A stretch of DNA of 64,000 bases, taken from assembly GCF_042477335.2 (NCBI RefSeq), contig NC_091262.1:40831001-40895000 (forward strand). Direction: 5' to 3'. A program made the position numbers and the translations under genes. How positions within the stretch are numbered: the stretch's first letter is position 1; each line of letters begins with the position of its first letter. The stretch is from Ovis canadensis (taxonomy: Eukaryota > Chordata > Mammalia > Artiodactyla > Bovidae). This document shows positions 1 through 11,927 of this stretch, in pieces. Below the pieces are notes generated by a model. It made no database searches, had not been told where the DNA came from, and worked only from the letters and a program-made list of their open reading frames with translations.

Positions 1-505
1 CATCCGTATCTGGGGATTTCGGCTTCCTTCTGTGTGTGTCTAGACATTCTTTCTTGTGCACCTGTGACAGAGTTCTCCATACTAATCCTGAATCCTGCCT
101 GTTGGTACAATGTCCACAGCTGGATTGTGAAGCATGAAGATAATTCTCCTCAGGCAGGATCAGATCTTGTTCCCCTTCCAGCATCCATCACATTAAGTCC
201 CCTGGGTTGACTTCACTAGAACTGCAATGGGTGTCATTTCCAATAGCAAGAGGGAACTCCAGCGGTTTGTTTTCAAAAGCAAAGTTGTCTGCTTACATTC
301 AACTTGACCTCATGCCTTGATGCTACCCCTCCACATGTGACCAGTGTGATCAGCTGAACACAACTCTTTCAGGAAGCGCTCGCTCCCCAGACCTCGCTGT
401 CTTCACAGGCATAGAACCTGCTCCCACCAGCTGGACTAAAAGCCTTCATTTTTCAAGGGCCACTGGGTGGAGGGCTCAGAGGGTCTCGTGCCACCCGAGT
501 ATGTC
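1..505. other. Unique intergenic sequence, nothing recognised
   Basis: No long reading frame, no recognisable repeat and no RNA gene was seen. Composition is mixed and not strongly biased. It serves as left flank of an old MIR. Confidence 0.5.
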
Positions 506-1015
506 CTGGCATTTGTTGAGCACTGCACTCTAGGGTCTGTGGGAAGCACTTTCCACACTTCATGTCATTTAATTTTCACAAAGACCCTATAGGGTACAGA
601 CTAGCTCATTTTGGAGAGAAAAAAATAATTGCTGCTTTTAGAAAAATTTATTTACTTGTTTTATTTATTTTTGGCTGCACTAAGTCTTCGTTGCTGCTTG
701 TGGACTTTCTCTCTAGTTGCAGTGAGCAGGGGGCTGCTCTGTAGTTGCGGTACATGGGCTTCTCATCGCCGTGGCTTCTCTTCTTCCGAAGCATGGGCTC
801 TAGAGCATCAGGGTTTCAGTAGTTGTGGCACAAGGATTTAGTTGCTCCATGGCATGCGGGATCTTCCTGGACCAGGGATTGAACCTGTGTCTCCTGCATT
901 GGCAGGTGGATTCTTAACTACTGGACCACCACGGGAGTCCAAAAGAGATAACTTATATAGCTCATTTACTACCACAGTTTGTAAATGCTGGCAGTGGTAT
1001 TTTAGCCAATGCAAA
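506..1015 (+). repeat. MIR SINE, split by a CHR-type SINE
   Basis: The stretch from about 506 to 625 follows the MIR core (gagcact, then catttaattttcac, then ccctatagggtac). MIR-like sequence resumes after about 942 (gagataacttatatag, ending gcaaactgtc). The two halves are contiguous on the MIR consensus as I know it, so the intervening SINE inserted into an older MIR. Confidence 0.6.
626..941 (-). repeat. CHR-type (tRNA-Glu-derived) cetartiodactyl SINE
   Basis: Read on the minus strand it starts ggactcccgtggtggtccag, has the tRNA-like head with a diverged B box near gttcaatccctgg, and ends in an A-rich tail (T-rich near 640-672 on the plus strand). The long body with repeated gtagttg blocks is typical of the long CHR-2-like form. 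It sits inside a MIR. Confidence 0.75.
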
Positions 1016-1215
1016 CTGTCTATTAAACAAAAATGCTTTTTCTGTTTTCCTGTTGTTCTCCTAACACTTGAACTTGGGCTAGTGTAGTTTCAGCCTGAGT
1101 CTACTTGAGCACTAAATCATTGTCTAGCGAGTCTTTTCAGGGTAGGCAGTCCATCTGTATACCTCTTTCTTTCTCACTCCTTGAACAGACGATAAGCTGT
1201 GCTATTTGATTTTAC

Positions 1216-2852
1216 CTGCAGTTCAGTTCAGTCACTCACCTGTGTCCCACTCTTTGCGACCCCATGGACTGCAGCACACCAGGCCTCCCTGTCTATCACC
1301 AACTCCTGGAGTTTACTCGAAACTCATGTCCATTGAGTCAGTGATGCCATCTAACCATGTCATCCTCTGTTGTCCCCTTCTCCTCCTGCCCTCAATCTTT
1401 CCCAGCATCAGGGTCTTTTCCAATGAGTCTGTTCTTCACATCAAGTGGCCAAAGTATTGAAGTTTCAACTTCAACATCAGTCCTTGCAATGAATATTCAG
1501 TACTGATTTCCTTTAGGATGGACTGGTTGGATCTCCTTGTACTCCAAGGGACTCTCAAGAGTCTTCTCCAACACCACAGTTCAAAAACATCAATTCTTCA
1601 GCACCCGGCTTTCTTTATAGTCCAACTCTCACATCCATACATGACCACTGGAAAAACCATAGCTTTGACTAGACAGATCTTTGTTGGCAAAGTAATGTCT
1701 CTGCTTTTTAATACGCTGTCTAGGTTAGTCATAACTTTTCTTCCAAGGAGTAAGCATCTTTTAATTTCATGGCTGCAGCAGTGATTTTGGAGCAAAAAAA
1801 AAAAAAATTAAGTCTTTTGCTGTTTCCATTGTTTCCTCATCTATTTGCTATGAAATGATGGGACCAGATGCCATGATCTTAGTTTTCTGAATGTTGACTT
1901 TGAAGCCAACTGTTTCACTCTCCTCTTTCACTTTCATCAAGAGGCTCTTTAGTTCTTCTTCACTTCCTGCCATAAGAGTGGTGTCATCTGCATATCTGAG
2001 GTTATTGATATTTTTCCCAGCAATCTCATTTCCAGTTTGTGCTTCATCCAGCCCAGTGTTTCTCATGATGTACTCTGCATAGAAGTTAAATAAGCAGGGT
2101 GACAATATACAGCCTTAACATACTCCTTTCCCTATTTGGAACCAGTCTGTTGTTCCATGTCCACTGTTGCTTCCTGACCTGCATACAGATTTCTCAAGAG
2201 GCAGATCAGATGGTCTGGTATTCCCATCTCTTTAAGAATTTCCTACAGTTTGTTGTGATCCACACAGTCAAAGGCTTTGGCATAGACAGTAAAGCAGAAA
2301 TAGATGTTTTTCTGGAACTCTCTTGCTTTTTCCATGATCCAGTGGATGTTGCCAATTTGATCTCTGGTTCCTCTGCCTTTTCTAAAGCCAGCTTGAACAT
2401 CTGGAGGTTCACAGTTCACGTACTGTTGAAGCCTGGCTTGCAGCATTATGAGCATTATTTTACTAGCGTGTGAGATGAGTGCAATTGTGTGGTAGTTTGA
2501 GCATTGTTTGGCATCACCTTTCTTTGGGATTGGAATTAAAACTGACCTTTTTCAGTCCTGTGGCCACTGCTGAGTTTTCCAAATTTGCTGACATGTTGAG
2601 TGCAGCACTTTCACAGCATCATCTTTTGATGGTGGTGGTTTAGTCGCTAAGTCGTGTCTGACTCTTGCAACCCCATGGACTATAGCCCACCAGGCTTCTC
2701 TGTCCATGGGATTCTCCAAGCAAGAATATTAATCATCTTTTAAGATTTGAAATAGCTCAACTGGAATTCCATCAACTCCACTGGCTTTGTTAATAGTGAT
2801 GCTTCCTAAGGCCCCCTTGACTTCGTATTCCAGGATGTCTAGAAGGACATAT
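1216..2852 (-). repeat. BovB LINE (RTE class), 5'-truncated, dead
   Basis: The minus strand reads BovB from within the reverse transcriptase domain to the characteristic 3' end (gactgaactgaac type, at 1216). Frames broken by stops and shifts include a piece at 2105-1848 that keeps the RT catalytic core YADD followed by TTLMA, and a 3' ORF piece at 1795-1598. A poly(A) tract on the plus strand at 1794-1807 is an internal slippage. A BovA fragment is nested at 2628-2731. It cannot encode an active protein. Confidence 0.9.
2628..2731 (-). repeat. BovA SINE fragment nested in BovB
   Basis: The minus-strand 3' part of BovA (tagtcgctaagtcgtgtctg on the plus strand) interrupts the BovB. It is bounded by an exact 10-bp target-site duplication, atcatctttt, at 2618-2627 and 2732-2741, so the insertion is younger than the BovB. 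Confidence 0.85.
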
Positions 2853-2954
2853 GGTCAAAGTATGTAAATAATCTCCTCAGTCCAGTGCTTCACCTCACCT
2901 ATAAGGTTCAACAAAGAGTCTTAATTTATGAATTACATACTCATTCCTCTTTGT

Positions 2955-3145
2955 CAGGGGTCCCCAGCCTTTAGGATCTATTGCCTGATAATCTGAGGTG
3001 AAGCTGATGTAATAATATTAGGAAAAAAGTCCACAATAAATGTAATTCACTTGAATCATCCCAAACCACCCCCGCTACCTGGGTCCATGGAAAAATTATC
3101 TTCCACAAAACCGGTTCCTGGTGCCAAAAATGTTGGAGACGGCTG
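2955..3145. mobile_element. hAT (Charlie-like) DNA transposon fossil
   Basis: The element starts caggggtccccagcc and ends with diverged inverted ends (tgccaaaaatgttggagac, then ggctg). An 8-bp target duplication, ctctttgt at 2947-2954 and ctctttgc at 3146-3153, fits the hAT superfamily. It is non-autonomous (191 bp). The exact family name is not assigned. Confidence 0.65.
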
Positions 3146-3672
3146 CTCTTTGCCACACATCTGGACCTGTTTCACTGAAATAAATGATTGGATGTGAATG
3201 TAGCATCAGACCTCCAGAGGGCACCAGAGAGCCAGAAAACAAAAATTATATTTCCAAAGAGCTTTTGTGTTATCACCATGTGTGACACCCTCCTATGTAA
3301 GGAGGCACAGAGGCTCTTTGCTTATGCCTGTTGTTGTTATGGATTCGTGATGGTGGAAATCTCTGATGCAAAAAAAACAAAAATGATGCAGGCTTTGTCT
3401 TCTTACAGAGTTAGAATAACTTTTTTTTTTAGCCTATTATCTTAATACTTACGTCAGCATTGTCTTCAGTGTTAAAGGCCTGCCTTAACTCTGCATTAAA
3501 CTTAAGGTGTAAGTCAGTGAAAAGCGATAGAACATTCATTCTGAGCCAAAATTCATTATGTGTAAATTCATACCATTTTAATATTTTATGCAATCTGACA
3601 AGTAGATGAGCTCAGACTTGAAATTCTTAAAAGCATGTTCATTGCAACAAGAAATGTGTATGTTAATATTTT
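3146..3672. other. Unique AT-rich intergenic sequence
   Basis: Nothing recognised apart from short A- and T-runs. A frame at 3188-3445 has no family features and is considered spurious. Confidence 0.4.
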
Positions 3673-3884
3673 GTGCGTGCATGCTCAGTCGCTCAGTCAT
3701 GTAGACTCTTTGAGACCCTGTGGACTGTAGCTCTCTAGGCTCCCCTGTCCATGGGATTTCCCAAGCAAGAATACTGGAGAAAGTTGCCATTTCCTCTTCC
3801 GGGGGATCCTCCTGACCCAGGGGTTGAATGCCTGTCTCCTGCCTTGGCAGGTGGATTCATTGCCGGTGAGCTACCAGGGAAGCC
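3673..3884 (-). repeat. Bov-tA SINE, full tRNA-like head and tail
   Basis: On the minus strand it begins ggcttccctggtagctc and ends in the BovA tail (ctgagcgactgagcatgcac). It covers both the tRNA-derived and the BovA parts. Confidence 0.9.
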
Positions 3885-4372
3885 AGTAATACTGCCATTT
3901 CAATAAAGATTGATGTGTTATAAAAACAAACAAAAACCCCTAATCCTAACCTCTAGAGGTAGATTCCCTCAACTCTCTTTGAATCACACTTGGGAAAGTG
4001 CTCAGAGATCTGCCACTGCAGAGCTGACTTATGAACATTCTTGTTGCAAAGTGTCAGATGTACAAAAACATCTGCTAGAAAAGCAGGAACATAAAGGTCT
4101 GCACAAATTTAGACTTCCTGTGAGTTCTTCTCTTCTGAGATAATGAGTCCTGCTGTGGAGTTCATCACGTGGTAGCAAAAGACCAGACTGAAAACTGAAG
4201 GTGGCGACAAGTCTGGCGGACGATTCACAGGGTGAATTTGGCTGCATCAGCCTACACTCAGAGACCTGCACACACTCTGTCTCCTAAATCCACGAAGGAA
4301 AGAGCCTGGCTGAGCTGGCAGAAGAACTCGCAGCTCTGAGCAATAGTTGCTTCCCACCTTACGTTCCTCCAT
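3885..4372. other. Unique intergenic sequence
   Basis: No repeat or gene recognised. Short opposing frames at 3910-4143 and 4271-4029 overlap each other and lack any family signature. Confidence 0.4.
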
Positions 4373-4387
4373 CTGTTATTAGCTGAT

Positions 4388-4819
4388 ATTTTATTTTACT
4401 TATTTGGCTGTGCTGGGTCTTGGATCTTCCCTGGTGGCTCAGAAGGTAAAGAATCTGCCTGCAGTGTGGAGACATGGGTTCATTCCCTAGTTGGGAAGAT
4501 CCCCTGGAGGAGGACATGGCAACCCACTCCGGTATTGAGGGCATGACAGCCCCCTCCAATATTCTTGCCTAGAGAATCCCAGGGACAGAGGAGCCTGGCA
4601 GGCTGCAGTCCAAGGGGTCGCAAAGAGTTAGACACAACCAAATTGACTGAGCATGCTGGGCCTTAGTTGCCACACACGAGATGTTTAATTTTCACTGTGA
4701 CATGTGGGATTTTTTTTTTAGTTGTGGCATGCAAGATTTAGTTCCCTGACCAAGGATTGAACCTGGGCCCCCTGCATTGGGAGCTTGGAGTTCTAGCCTC
4801 TGGATCACCAGGGAAGTCC
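4388..4819 (-). repeat. CHR-type SINE split by a BovA SINE
   Basis: Minus-strand CHR SINE; its 5' end, ggacttccctggtgatccag, lies at 4819. It is flanked by an exact 15-bp target duplication, ctgttattagctgat, at 4373-4387 and 4820-4834. A younger BovA (4422-4653) interrupts it. Confidence 0.85.
4422..4653 (+). repeat. Bov-tA SINE nested in a CHR SINE
   Basis: Plus-strand Bov-tA (tccctggtggctcagaaggt onward). It is bounded by an 11-bp duplication of the host SINE, tgctgggtctt at 4411-4421 and tgctgggcctt at 4654-4664, with one change. The relative order of activity is clear: CHR first, then Bov-tA. Confidence 0.9.
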
Positions 4820-5204
4820 CTGTTATTAGCTGATCTTGCAAACACAGGTTTTACTCAAACAAACCAAAGAGTCACCCCCACCTGCACCCCACCCCTTCTA
4901 TACTGCACATCTAGCCTTCCCTAAGGAAGTCACAAGCTAGGGACTGACAGGCACAGTCAACATTCCCCTCCACTGCCCGGCAACATCACTACGCTCATGG
5001 TTGATTCTGTAACACCAAGACACTCGCCACAGCCAGACCCCAGCATGCAAGGCGAGACCTTCCTGGAAGGTCCCATCTCTGGCTTGCCTCCTGGCTCCGT
5101 CTTATGTCTCAGTTCATACGTCACGTCACTGGAGAGATTGCTCCTGACTGTTCTCTCTAAAATGATTTCCAGTCACTCTCTCAGGCTCCCTTATTTGTTT
5201 GTGT

Positions 5205-5370
5205 GTGTGTTTAACATTAGTTTTTATTATAGTTTTTATGCAATGTTGTGCTAGTTTTTGCTGCACAACAAAATGAATCAGCTATAGGTACACATATAGC
5301 CTCTCTTTTTTGGATTTCCCTCCATTTAGCTCACCACAGAGCACTATGATCTTATGCTCTATCTAGATAA
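5205..5370 (-). repeat. L1 3'UTR fragment, antisense
   Basis: The plus strand carries the reverse of an artiodactyl L1 3' end (tgcaatgttgtgctagt, then gctcaccacagagca). No coding part is present. Confidence 0.65.
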
Positions 5371-6352
5371 TATGGTACTAGATACAGTTAGAAATGAATG
5401 CTCTTCCATTTTTGTTTCTGTTTCTATTCCACAGATATAGGCACTGTTGACACTTTAGGTTACGGTCGGTTTTCTGTTTATACATATGCAAGTATACCAT
5501 GTATAATTATATCTCAATGTGTTCGTATGCTGATATCTGTTGTATTTCCTTTTATATGACTTCATATGACTCATGTGTTTCATGGTTTCCTTTGGTTTGA
5601 GTTTTGGTTCATGGTATTAATATTTATTTTTGTGTTCTCCAATGATGACTCGCTTTAAATTCTTTAAATGTATTCAGTTAGTTGCTTAATATTCTGCAAG
5701 TGATGGGAGTGAATTCATATCACTTGATATCCAGTTCAGGCAAATTCAGCTCTGAGACTAGAGGGAAAGAGGCTGAGAGAATCCTTTTATCTGCTCATTT
5801 GCCTTCCTGAGACTTCTCCCCAAATGCCAGAAGGAGAAGAAAGGCATCACTTTAAAGGTACAGAACAATGAAGGAAAAAATAAATCATGTCTTTTTAACT
5901 TCAAGGGCCTGATTCCCAGTAACTTGAAGGAGACTTAACGTTTTGGGGGATTTTTTTCCCCCCAGGATAGATTTGCCCACACTTTTCCTTTTAACTTTTA
6001 TCACTGAGTTAAGATTCTCACCCCAGCATCAGACACAGTCCACTGTAGTGTTGAATTCCTCAGAAGCCTTTTAAAAACCTGTTTCTCTGATTTTGGAGCC
6101 AAGACTGAAATGTAACCTTTACTCCCCAACCTAACTGAGGCTCACATTTAGGAAGGAAAAAGACGCCAGGGTTTGGGATTGGAGTCCCGATCCAGGGGCC
6201 AGGGCCATGCGGCTCTTTAACAAATCTGCTAGAGAAGCAGCCTTCCTCTTCAGGGACAGGTGACATGTATCATCTTCACTAATGCTTCCCACACCCCCGT
6301 CCCCCCCAGAAAAGTAGGACATGTGCTCATCTCTCTGCTCCTGTAATATCCC
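5371..6352. other. AT-rich intergenic sequence
   Basis: No gene. It is rich in T-runs and tatat words. 5371-5650 may continue a degraded L1, but I could not place it. 6000-6300 is unique with a short C-run at 6294-6307. Confidence 0.35.
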
Positions 6353-6360
6353 GTACTTGG

Positions 6361-6633
6361 TCATTGTTATTTGGTCGCTAAGTTGTGTCCAGCTATTTTG
6401 CCATTCTGTGGGCTGTAGCCCACCGTGCTCCTCTGTCTATGGGAATTCCCAGAGAAGAATACTGGAGTGGGTGGCCATTTCCTTCTCCAGGGGATTTTCG
6501 GGAAGATGGAAGTAGCAACCCACTCCGGTATTCTTGCTTGGGAAATCCCATGGACATTGGAGCTTGGCAAAAATGAGCTTTGCCCATGGGGTGGCAAAAA
6601 GTTGGATACGACCTAGCAACTAAATAACTTCTT
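6361..6633. repeat. Inverted BovA pair (head-to-head hairpin)
   Basis: 6365-6493 is the BovA 3' half on the minus strand; 6510-6627 is the same half on the plus strand, separated by about 16 bp. The pair as a whole is flanked by an 8-bp repeat, gtacttgg, at 6353-6360 and 6634-6641. This suggests one insertion event of an inverted copy rather than two unrelated hits. Confidence 0.75.
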
Positions 6634-6641
6634 GTACTTGG

Positions 6642-7119
6642 AGAGCACCCAATCTCAGGAAGCTTTTTTCCTAAATTCTGCTTCTTTAACAAGATCTCAA
6701 AGAGATGTATTCACATCTTCAGATGGTTATCCAAACATGATTTAGAAAAAAAAATCCTGAACCCAGGGGCTCTCTTATCTCAGTTAGCTCATCAGAAAAA
6801 GAGTCAGGGGCAAATTAACAGCACCAATAAGCTTACATGGTTTAGATAAAGATGGCAACATTTTTATTAACTTTCTAAGCATCGCCTAACAGAGTAGACC
6901 TTGAAAGTCACAGATGTTCCTTTATCAGTCATAATTTAAGGCAGTGCTTCTCAAAATAGGGCTTGTGAATAGGAGCCCCTCCTGAAATATTTTTCACTGA
7001 CCTGCAGTGAGATAAATATAGAAATTGGGAGTAAGTGTTAGAACTTTTACAGCAGTGGGACAGAATGAGTAATTTTATGTCTGTTTTATCCAAACATTTA
7101 AACAAATCTCTGAGGATTA
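6642..7119. other. Unique AT-rich intergenic sequence
   Basis: Nothing recognised. Confidence 0.35.
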
Positions 7120-7133
7120 TATTTTGTATCTTT

Positions 7134-7331
7134 GTTTTAGAAAATTTTTTTTGATGTGGGCCATTTTTTAAGTGTTTATTGAATTTTGCTACCATATTGC
7201 TTCTGTTTCTTATGTTTTTGGTGTTTTGGCCATGAGGCATGTGAGATCTTAACTCCCTGACCGGGGACTGAACCCACATCCCCTGCACTGGAAAATGAAG
7301 TGTCAACCGCTGGACCAACCAGGGAAGTCCC
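7134..7331 (-). repeat. CHR-type SINE with 14-bp target duplication
   Basis: On the minus strand it starts gggacttccctggttggtcc and carries a tRNA-Glu-like head. The exact duplication tattttgtatcttt is at 7120-7133 and 7332-7345. The tail is T-rich on the plus strand (7144-7152). Confidence 0.85.
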
Positions 7332-7345
7332 TATTTTGTATCTTT

Positions 7346-8785
7346 TAAATTTCATCTATGTAACTATTCACTTTTGTTATCTTTTCCAAGATGATTAGTT
7401 AATGATGCACTGGGCGGAAAAAGACTTGTTTCTTTCCACACAACATTTGAGAAATGCTGGTGCATAAAGTGTTCTAATATTGCCTGACTGCAGTGAAGTG
7501 GGAGCTTATAGTGAGTTGTAAACAGTGACTTTAAATACTCATTTGGAAGTCATGTGGGAAGAAATCCACACTGAGAGATTATGCTAGCAAATAACAGGCA
7601 AAGTGCACAAGCAGTTATCTCTGCCATGTAGCACACATTTATAATCATTGTTCAGTTGTTCTAGGTTTTCGATTACAAGTTTGAAATCGCAGGAGAGGAA
7701 AATGCCCCAGACACGGTGTCCTGATTTTATCTATCCACTAACACCATTCAGCCTGCTAGATTTTTGTTCATACCCACGGGAAATATATGCTATTAGCATA
7801 AATTATGTATGCAGATGAAAATGTGCACTAGCTCTTCTTAATAACCATTTTTAAAGCTCACGCATCCCTGGCTAGCTTTCCAAGAAATACACGCGATAGG
7901 AACATCAGGCTCCATTTTTTTCAGCCTCCAAGAGTCAGAGTGAAGGAAAGCCATTGATTTTGCTGCTCTCAAAAAGCCTTGTTTGGTAAGTCATCCTTGT
8001 TAATAAAGTTGAAAGTACACATTAACAGGATAAAAGGTTGGTTGGCTGGCTTTAGGAAAAACTAGAAGATTTCATAGTGCTAGAAATAGAGTTGTCAGAC
8101 CACCTGCGACAGAAAAATGTCCTTTGAGGAAAAGCCGTGTAACTTAGACTCAGTTTCTCCTCTTAGATCATGTTCACAACACACAGATGGTGAAAGCTCA
8201 GGAAAAAGTGTGCACGCTCTGACTTCCTTACACACCAGACAGAAAATGCATTGGAGATTTTTATTCTCCTCCAGATTAAATTTCATGCGACTACCTGAAG
8301 ACTCACTATGTTAATGAAATGAAACATGGCAATGTTTCTCAAGTTTACAAGACTGAGTGTTCTTTCCAGGAAATACAGAGTACAGGACAGCTTCAGTGGG
8401 AAGATGGAGCAGAGAGCATCTTTTAAAGGGACACTATACCACCTGGTCACCGCTGTGTACTCTTCTCTTATTGAGTTAGATTACAGGATACTGCAAAATT
8501 TACACATTTATAAAATGTCATAAAAAAGTAGTGGGGTGGCTTCACTTTGCCTACTGTGGGAAAGTTTAGGTTATTTAATATTCAGTGATGTCAGAGCAAT
8601 TGTCTAAAAAGAATTACTTTTAGTCACAAGGAGCTGAACACAAGTTAGCAGCTGAACAACATAGTTGGGAAGGAGTTAGAAGGGAGGGGGAGAACAAGTA
8701 AACAAATTAAGAAAGTCATGGGAAAAGTGTACAAAATATACATCACTGACTCTCATTATAAGGGTTAAAATTTTGGAACAGAGTT
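7346..8785. other. Unique intergenic sequence
   Basis: No recognised repeat or gene. Frames at 8117-8314 and 8286-8095 overlap on opposite strands and show no domain. AT content is moderately high. Confidence 0.35.
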
Positions 8786-8790
8786 ACAAC

Positions 8791-8914
8791 ATCCAGGAAA
8801 TACTCATTTTACCTGAAGAAGGAAGCGTGCTAGGACCCTAGCAGCCCACAATATCCAGAAAATACTCCGGTCACCCAAAGAAGGAAGCGTGCTAGGACCC
8901 TAGCAGCCCACAGT
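8791..8914. repeat. 62-bp tandem duplication
   Basis: Two adjacent copies, 8791-8852 and 8853-8914. Their last 30 or so bases are nearly identical (ggaagcgtgctaggacccta in both) and the first half is more diverged. Old local duplication within possible L1-derived sequence. Confidence 0.8.
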
Positions 8915-9392
8915 CAGAGACACATATTCAAGGAGACACTCGCCAGGGTGCGCACTGTAGCTGTCACAAGGCAAAACCTGGAAACAGCTCCAAGGCCCAA
9001 CAATAGCAGAACAAGCTCATCTGTAGCAAGATGTACGGATATGCTACATTTCGCATGGATATTAACATATAGTACAATGAATACATTACAGTTATATATA
9101 AAACAGATATTAACTAGAACAGTGATTGGACAAGCAAAAGCAAGTTGTAGAATATGTGCAGTCTGACCCTTTATATGAAATGTAAACCAAGGAAATGATT
9201 GTTTCTGCTAAGAGAAGCTGGACAAAGATATATGCCAGCTTCAAGATGAGGTCATTACTACTGGGGAAGAAAAGCAAAATGGACAATGAGATTAAACGTT
9301 CAACTCTACCAGTGCTTTGCTTCTTAAAAAATGAGGAAAATTGTTGACGTGTGTCAAATCTGAGTATAGATACATGAGATTTCACAATACTG
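8915..9392 (+). repeat. Possible old L1 3' end, degraded
   Basis: Words such as cctggaaacagctccaaggc and the later ggatattaacatatagtac are reminiscent of a common mammalian L1 3' region. Divergence is high and the family is not certain. Confidence 0.35.
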
Positions 9393-9405
9393 TTCTCTGT
9401 ATCAT

Positions 9406-9617
9406 GGGCCTCCCTGGTGGCTCAGATGCTAAAGAATCTCCCTGCAATTCGGGAGACCTCGGTTTGACCCCTGGGTCAGGAAGATCCCCTGGAGGAGGGA
9501 ATGGCATCTCGCTCCAGTATTCTTGCCTGCAGAATTCCTTGGACAGAGGAGCCTGGTGGGCTACAGTCCATGGGGCTGCAAAGAGTCAGACATGACTGAC
9601 TAACACACACACACACA
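9406..9617 (+). repeat. Bov-tA SINE with (AC)n tail
   Basis: Full Bov-tA, from gggcctccctggtggctcag to catgactgactaacacac. The exact 13-bp duplication ttctctgtatcat lies at 9393-9405 and 9618-9630. The tail is a short AC dinucleotide run at 9603-9616. Confidence 0.93.
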
Positions 9618-9630
9618 TTCTCTGTATCAT

Positions 9631-10358
9631 TTGAATATTTTAAAGCTTTTATAATAAAATTATATTTTAAAGAGTAAGTTCAGTTCATTTCACTTGTTTA
9701 TTAATCCACGATGTTTGCTCCTTTCATTCCTGATTTTTCACATTTCCTTTAAAAACTCACATCTTTATTAAAGCAGGAAAAACAATATTCAGACAGAAAG
9801 TGAACTTAGTACCTAATAAATTAATCCATATCTAGGCACTGCTTCATTTTGAGATAAATTCTCTGGATCCCTTGAAATATAATTCAGTGACATGTAGTGA
9901 ACATTTCCAATGGTTTCTGAATCAAACAGACCCAGATTAAAATTGTGATTCCCCCAATTTCCTAACTGAATAATCAAGGATTTATTTAACAAATTGAACC
10001 TGGTTCACTGAATGTTAAAGTGATTTGGCATAATTTGATGGTTATTACGAAGACTAAATAAAATGTAGGTTAAATGCCTCACACATTTGGTATTCAAAGA
10101 CAATGGTAAATTAATCACAGATAATATTAATTGAGATCTTAACTATTTCCTGCCTTTTTCTGTGCATTTAATCTTCTCAACAACCTTGTAAATTAGATAC
10201 ATCTATGATGCCCTTCCTTTTCTGATACAATTAAACAACCTGCCAACAGTTAGTATTTAGAATTTAAATTCAGATTTATCTGATACCAAATTCTGAGTGC
10301 ATAAACACTAACCTACAGAATGAGAAAGCTATATCTGTATCTACACATATATACCTAT
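9631..10358. other. AT-rich unique sequence
   Basis: No feature recognised. 10140-10280 faintly recalls MIR (cttctcaacaaccttgtaa), not called separately. Confidence 0.35.
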
Positions 10359-10360
10359 GT

Positions 10361-10553
10361 TGTTGCTGTTTAGTTGCTAAGTCTTGTCTGACTTTTTGTG
10401 ACCCCAGGGCACTTCTGTCCTTGGGACTTCCCAGGCAAGAATACTGGAGTGGGTTGTCATTTTCTTCTCCAGGGGATCTTCTTGACCCAGGGATGGAAAC
10501 TGCGTCTCCTGACTGGCAGGCAGATTCCTTACTACCAAGCTACCTGTGATGCC
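10361..10553 (-). repeat. Bov-tA SINE
   Basis: Minus-strand Bov-tA. Its 3' end is at about 10361 (gttgctgtttagttgctaag on the plus strand) and the tRNA-like head ends near 10553. It is followed by a small (TATC)n microsatellite at 10566-10595. Confidence 0.85.
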
Positions 10554-10599
10554 CCTATCTATAACTATATCATCTATATCTATCTATCTATATATACAC

Positions 10600-11349
10600 T
10601 TTTAGAAGAAGTCTGTCAATTTTGTGATTCTGACCTGAATCTCAATGAACATGTCTAAGCTACACCATCTAGCTCAGAATCCAATCTTGACCTGACACAT
10701 ATTGAGCCCACCTTGGCTTCTACATCTCATTTCTTAAAGTGTGAACAACGTTTTTGGAGATTCAAAACCAAACTCAAATAATGAGATAGTCCAGGATCCC
10801 CCAGCTGTTACCTGTGAGGGTGTGTATTACCTGTGGAAAATGCTGCCCTTCTTACCAGAAGGATGTTATTCCAGCTCCACGGGCCGCTTCATTTCCATCC
10901 TCCTTTCCAAACTGACCACCGCTTACCTTGGAGAACAGGACAGTATCTTCTGGGGCTGCTATTTCTCCTTCAGCTCTATGGAGTAGTCGATCAGTCACTC
11001 CCCCTCTTGCTCATGTGGACTGAGAGTGGGCTGATGCTCAACAGGGCTGTGTTTTTTGTCCTTGTTTCCGTGGAACCATCTCTTCCCCTGTCTGCTCACC
11101 AATAATCTAATGGTCAGACTTTCATTGTGTCTTGGCTTCCCTGCATCTTTTCTGAGGCTGATTATATTCTTTTTGCAGCTATTACAGTGCTTTCATTAAG
11201 CACTAATGGGAATGTCCCACAATGAGAAAGCAAACCACATACTGACTATAATGTATATACAAGGTTTAACTTTAATGGGACCACTAGAATTACAGCTCCC
11301 TCCTCCTCTTCCTTCTCCTTCCTTTTACTTTTCAGAATTTCAAAACGCT
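10600..11349. other. Unique intergenic sequence
   Basis: No repeat recognised. Overlapping frames at 10741-10986 and 10833-11105 have no known domain and are not called as genes. Confidence 0.35.
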
Positions 11350-11690
11350 TATTTGCAGGGCAGGAATAGAGACGCAGACACAGAGAAGGAACCTGTGGGC
11401 ACAGTGGGGGAAGGAGAGGGTGGGATGAATTGAGAGAGTAGCGCTGACATATATAAACTACCATGTGTAAAACAGACAGCTAGTGGGAAGCTGTTGTTAA
11501 CACAGGGAAGTCAGCTTGGTGCTCTGTGATGACCAAGAAGGTCATGACCTAGTGGGATGGGGGATGTTGGGTGGGAGGCTCAAGAGGAAGGGGATATATG
11601 TATACAAATGGCCAGTTTACTTTGTTTTACACCAGAAACTAACACAGAATTGTACAGTAATAATACTTGAATTTAAAAAAAGTAGGCATC
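11350..11690 (+). repeat. Bovine-type L1 3' end
   Basis: Plus-strand L1 3'UTR and tail (gatgaattgagagagtagc, then aggggatatatgtatac, then ccagaaactaacacag), ending in an A-rich tail near 11680-11705. No ORF2 coding part is present. Confidence 0.75.
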
Positions 11691-11927
11691 TACTGAAAAA
11701 AAAAATTTTTCAAAATTCAAAAGCACAGGCTTCAGTTTATTGAGCTTCCTTTGCCCGTTAGTAGTCACTAAGTGTATACTCTACTAACATTGAAACTGAA
11801 TATTAGCCCATTCTCTGGCATACCTCACACCCAATAAGACCTGGCTAGAGCCTCTTCTTGACTACTTGTCACTGACATCGTTCAGAGTTCCATGATCTCA
11901 CTTACATCAGCCAGAGCTATATTTTTA

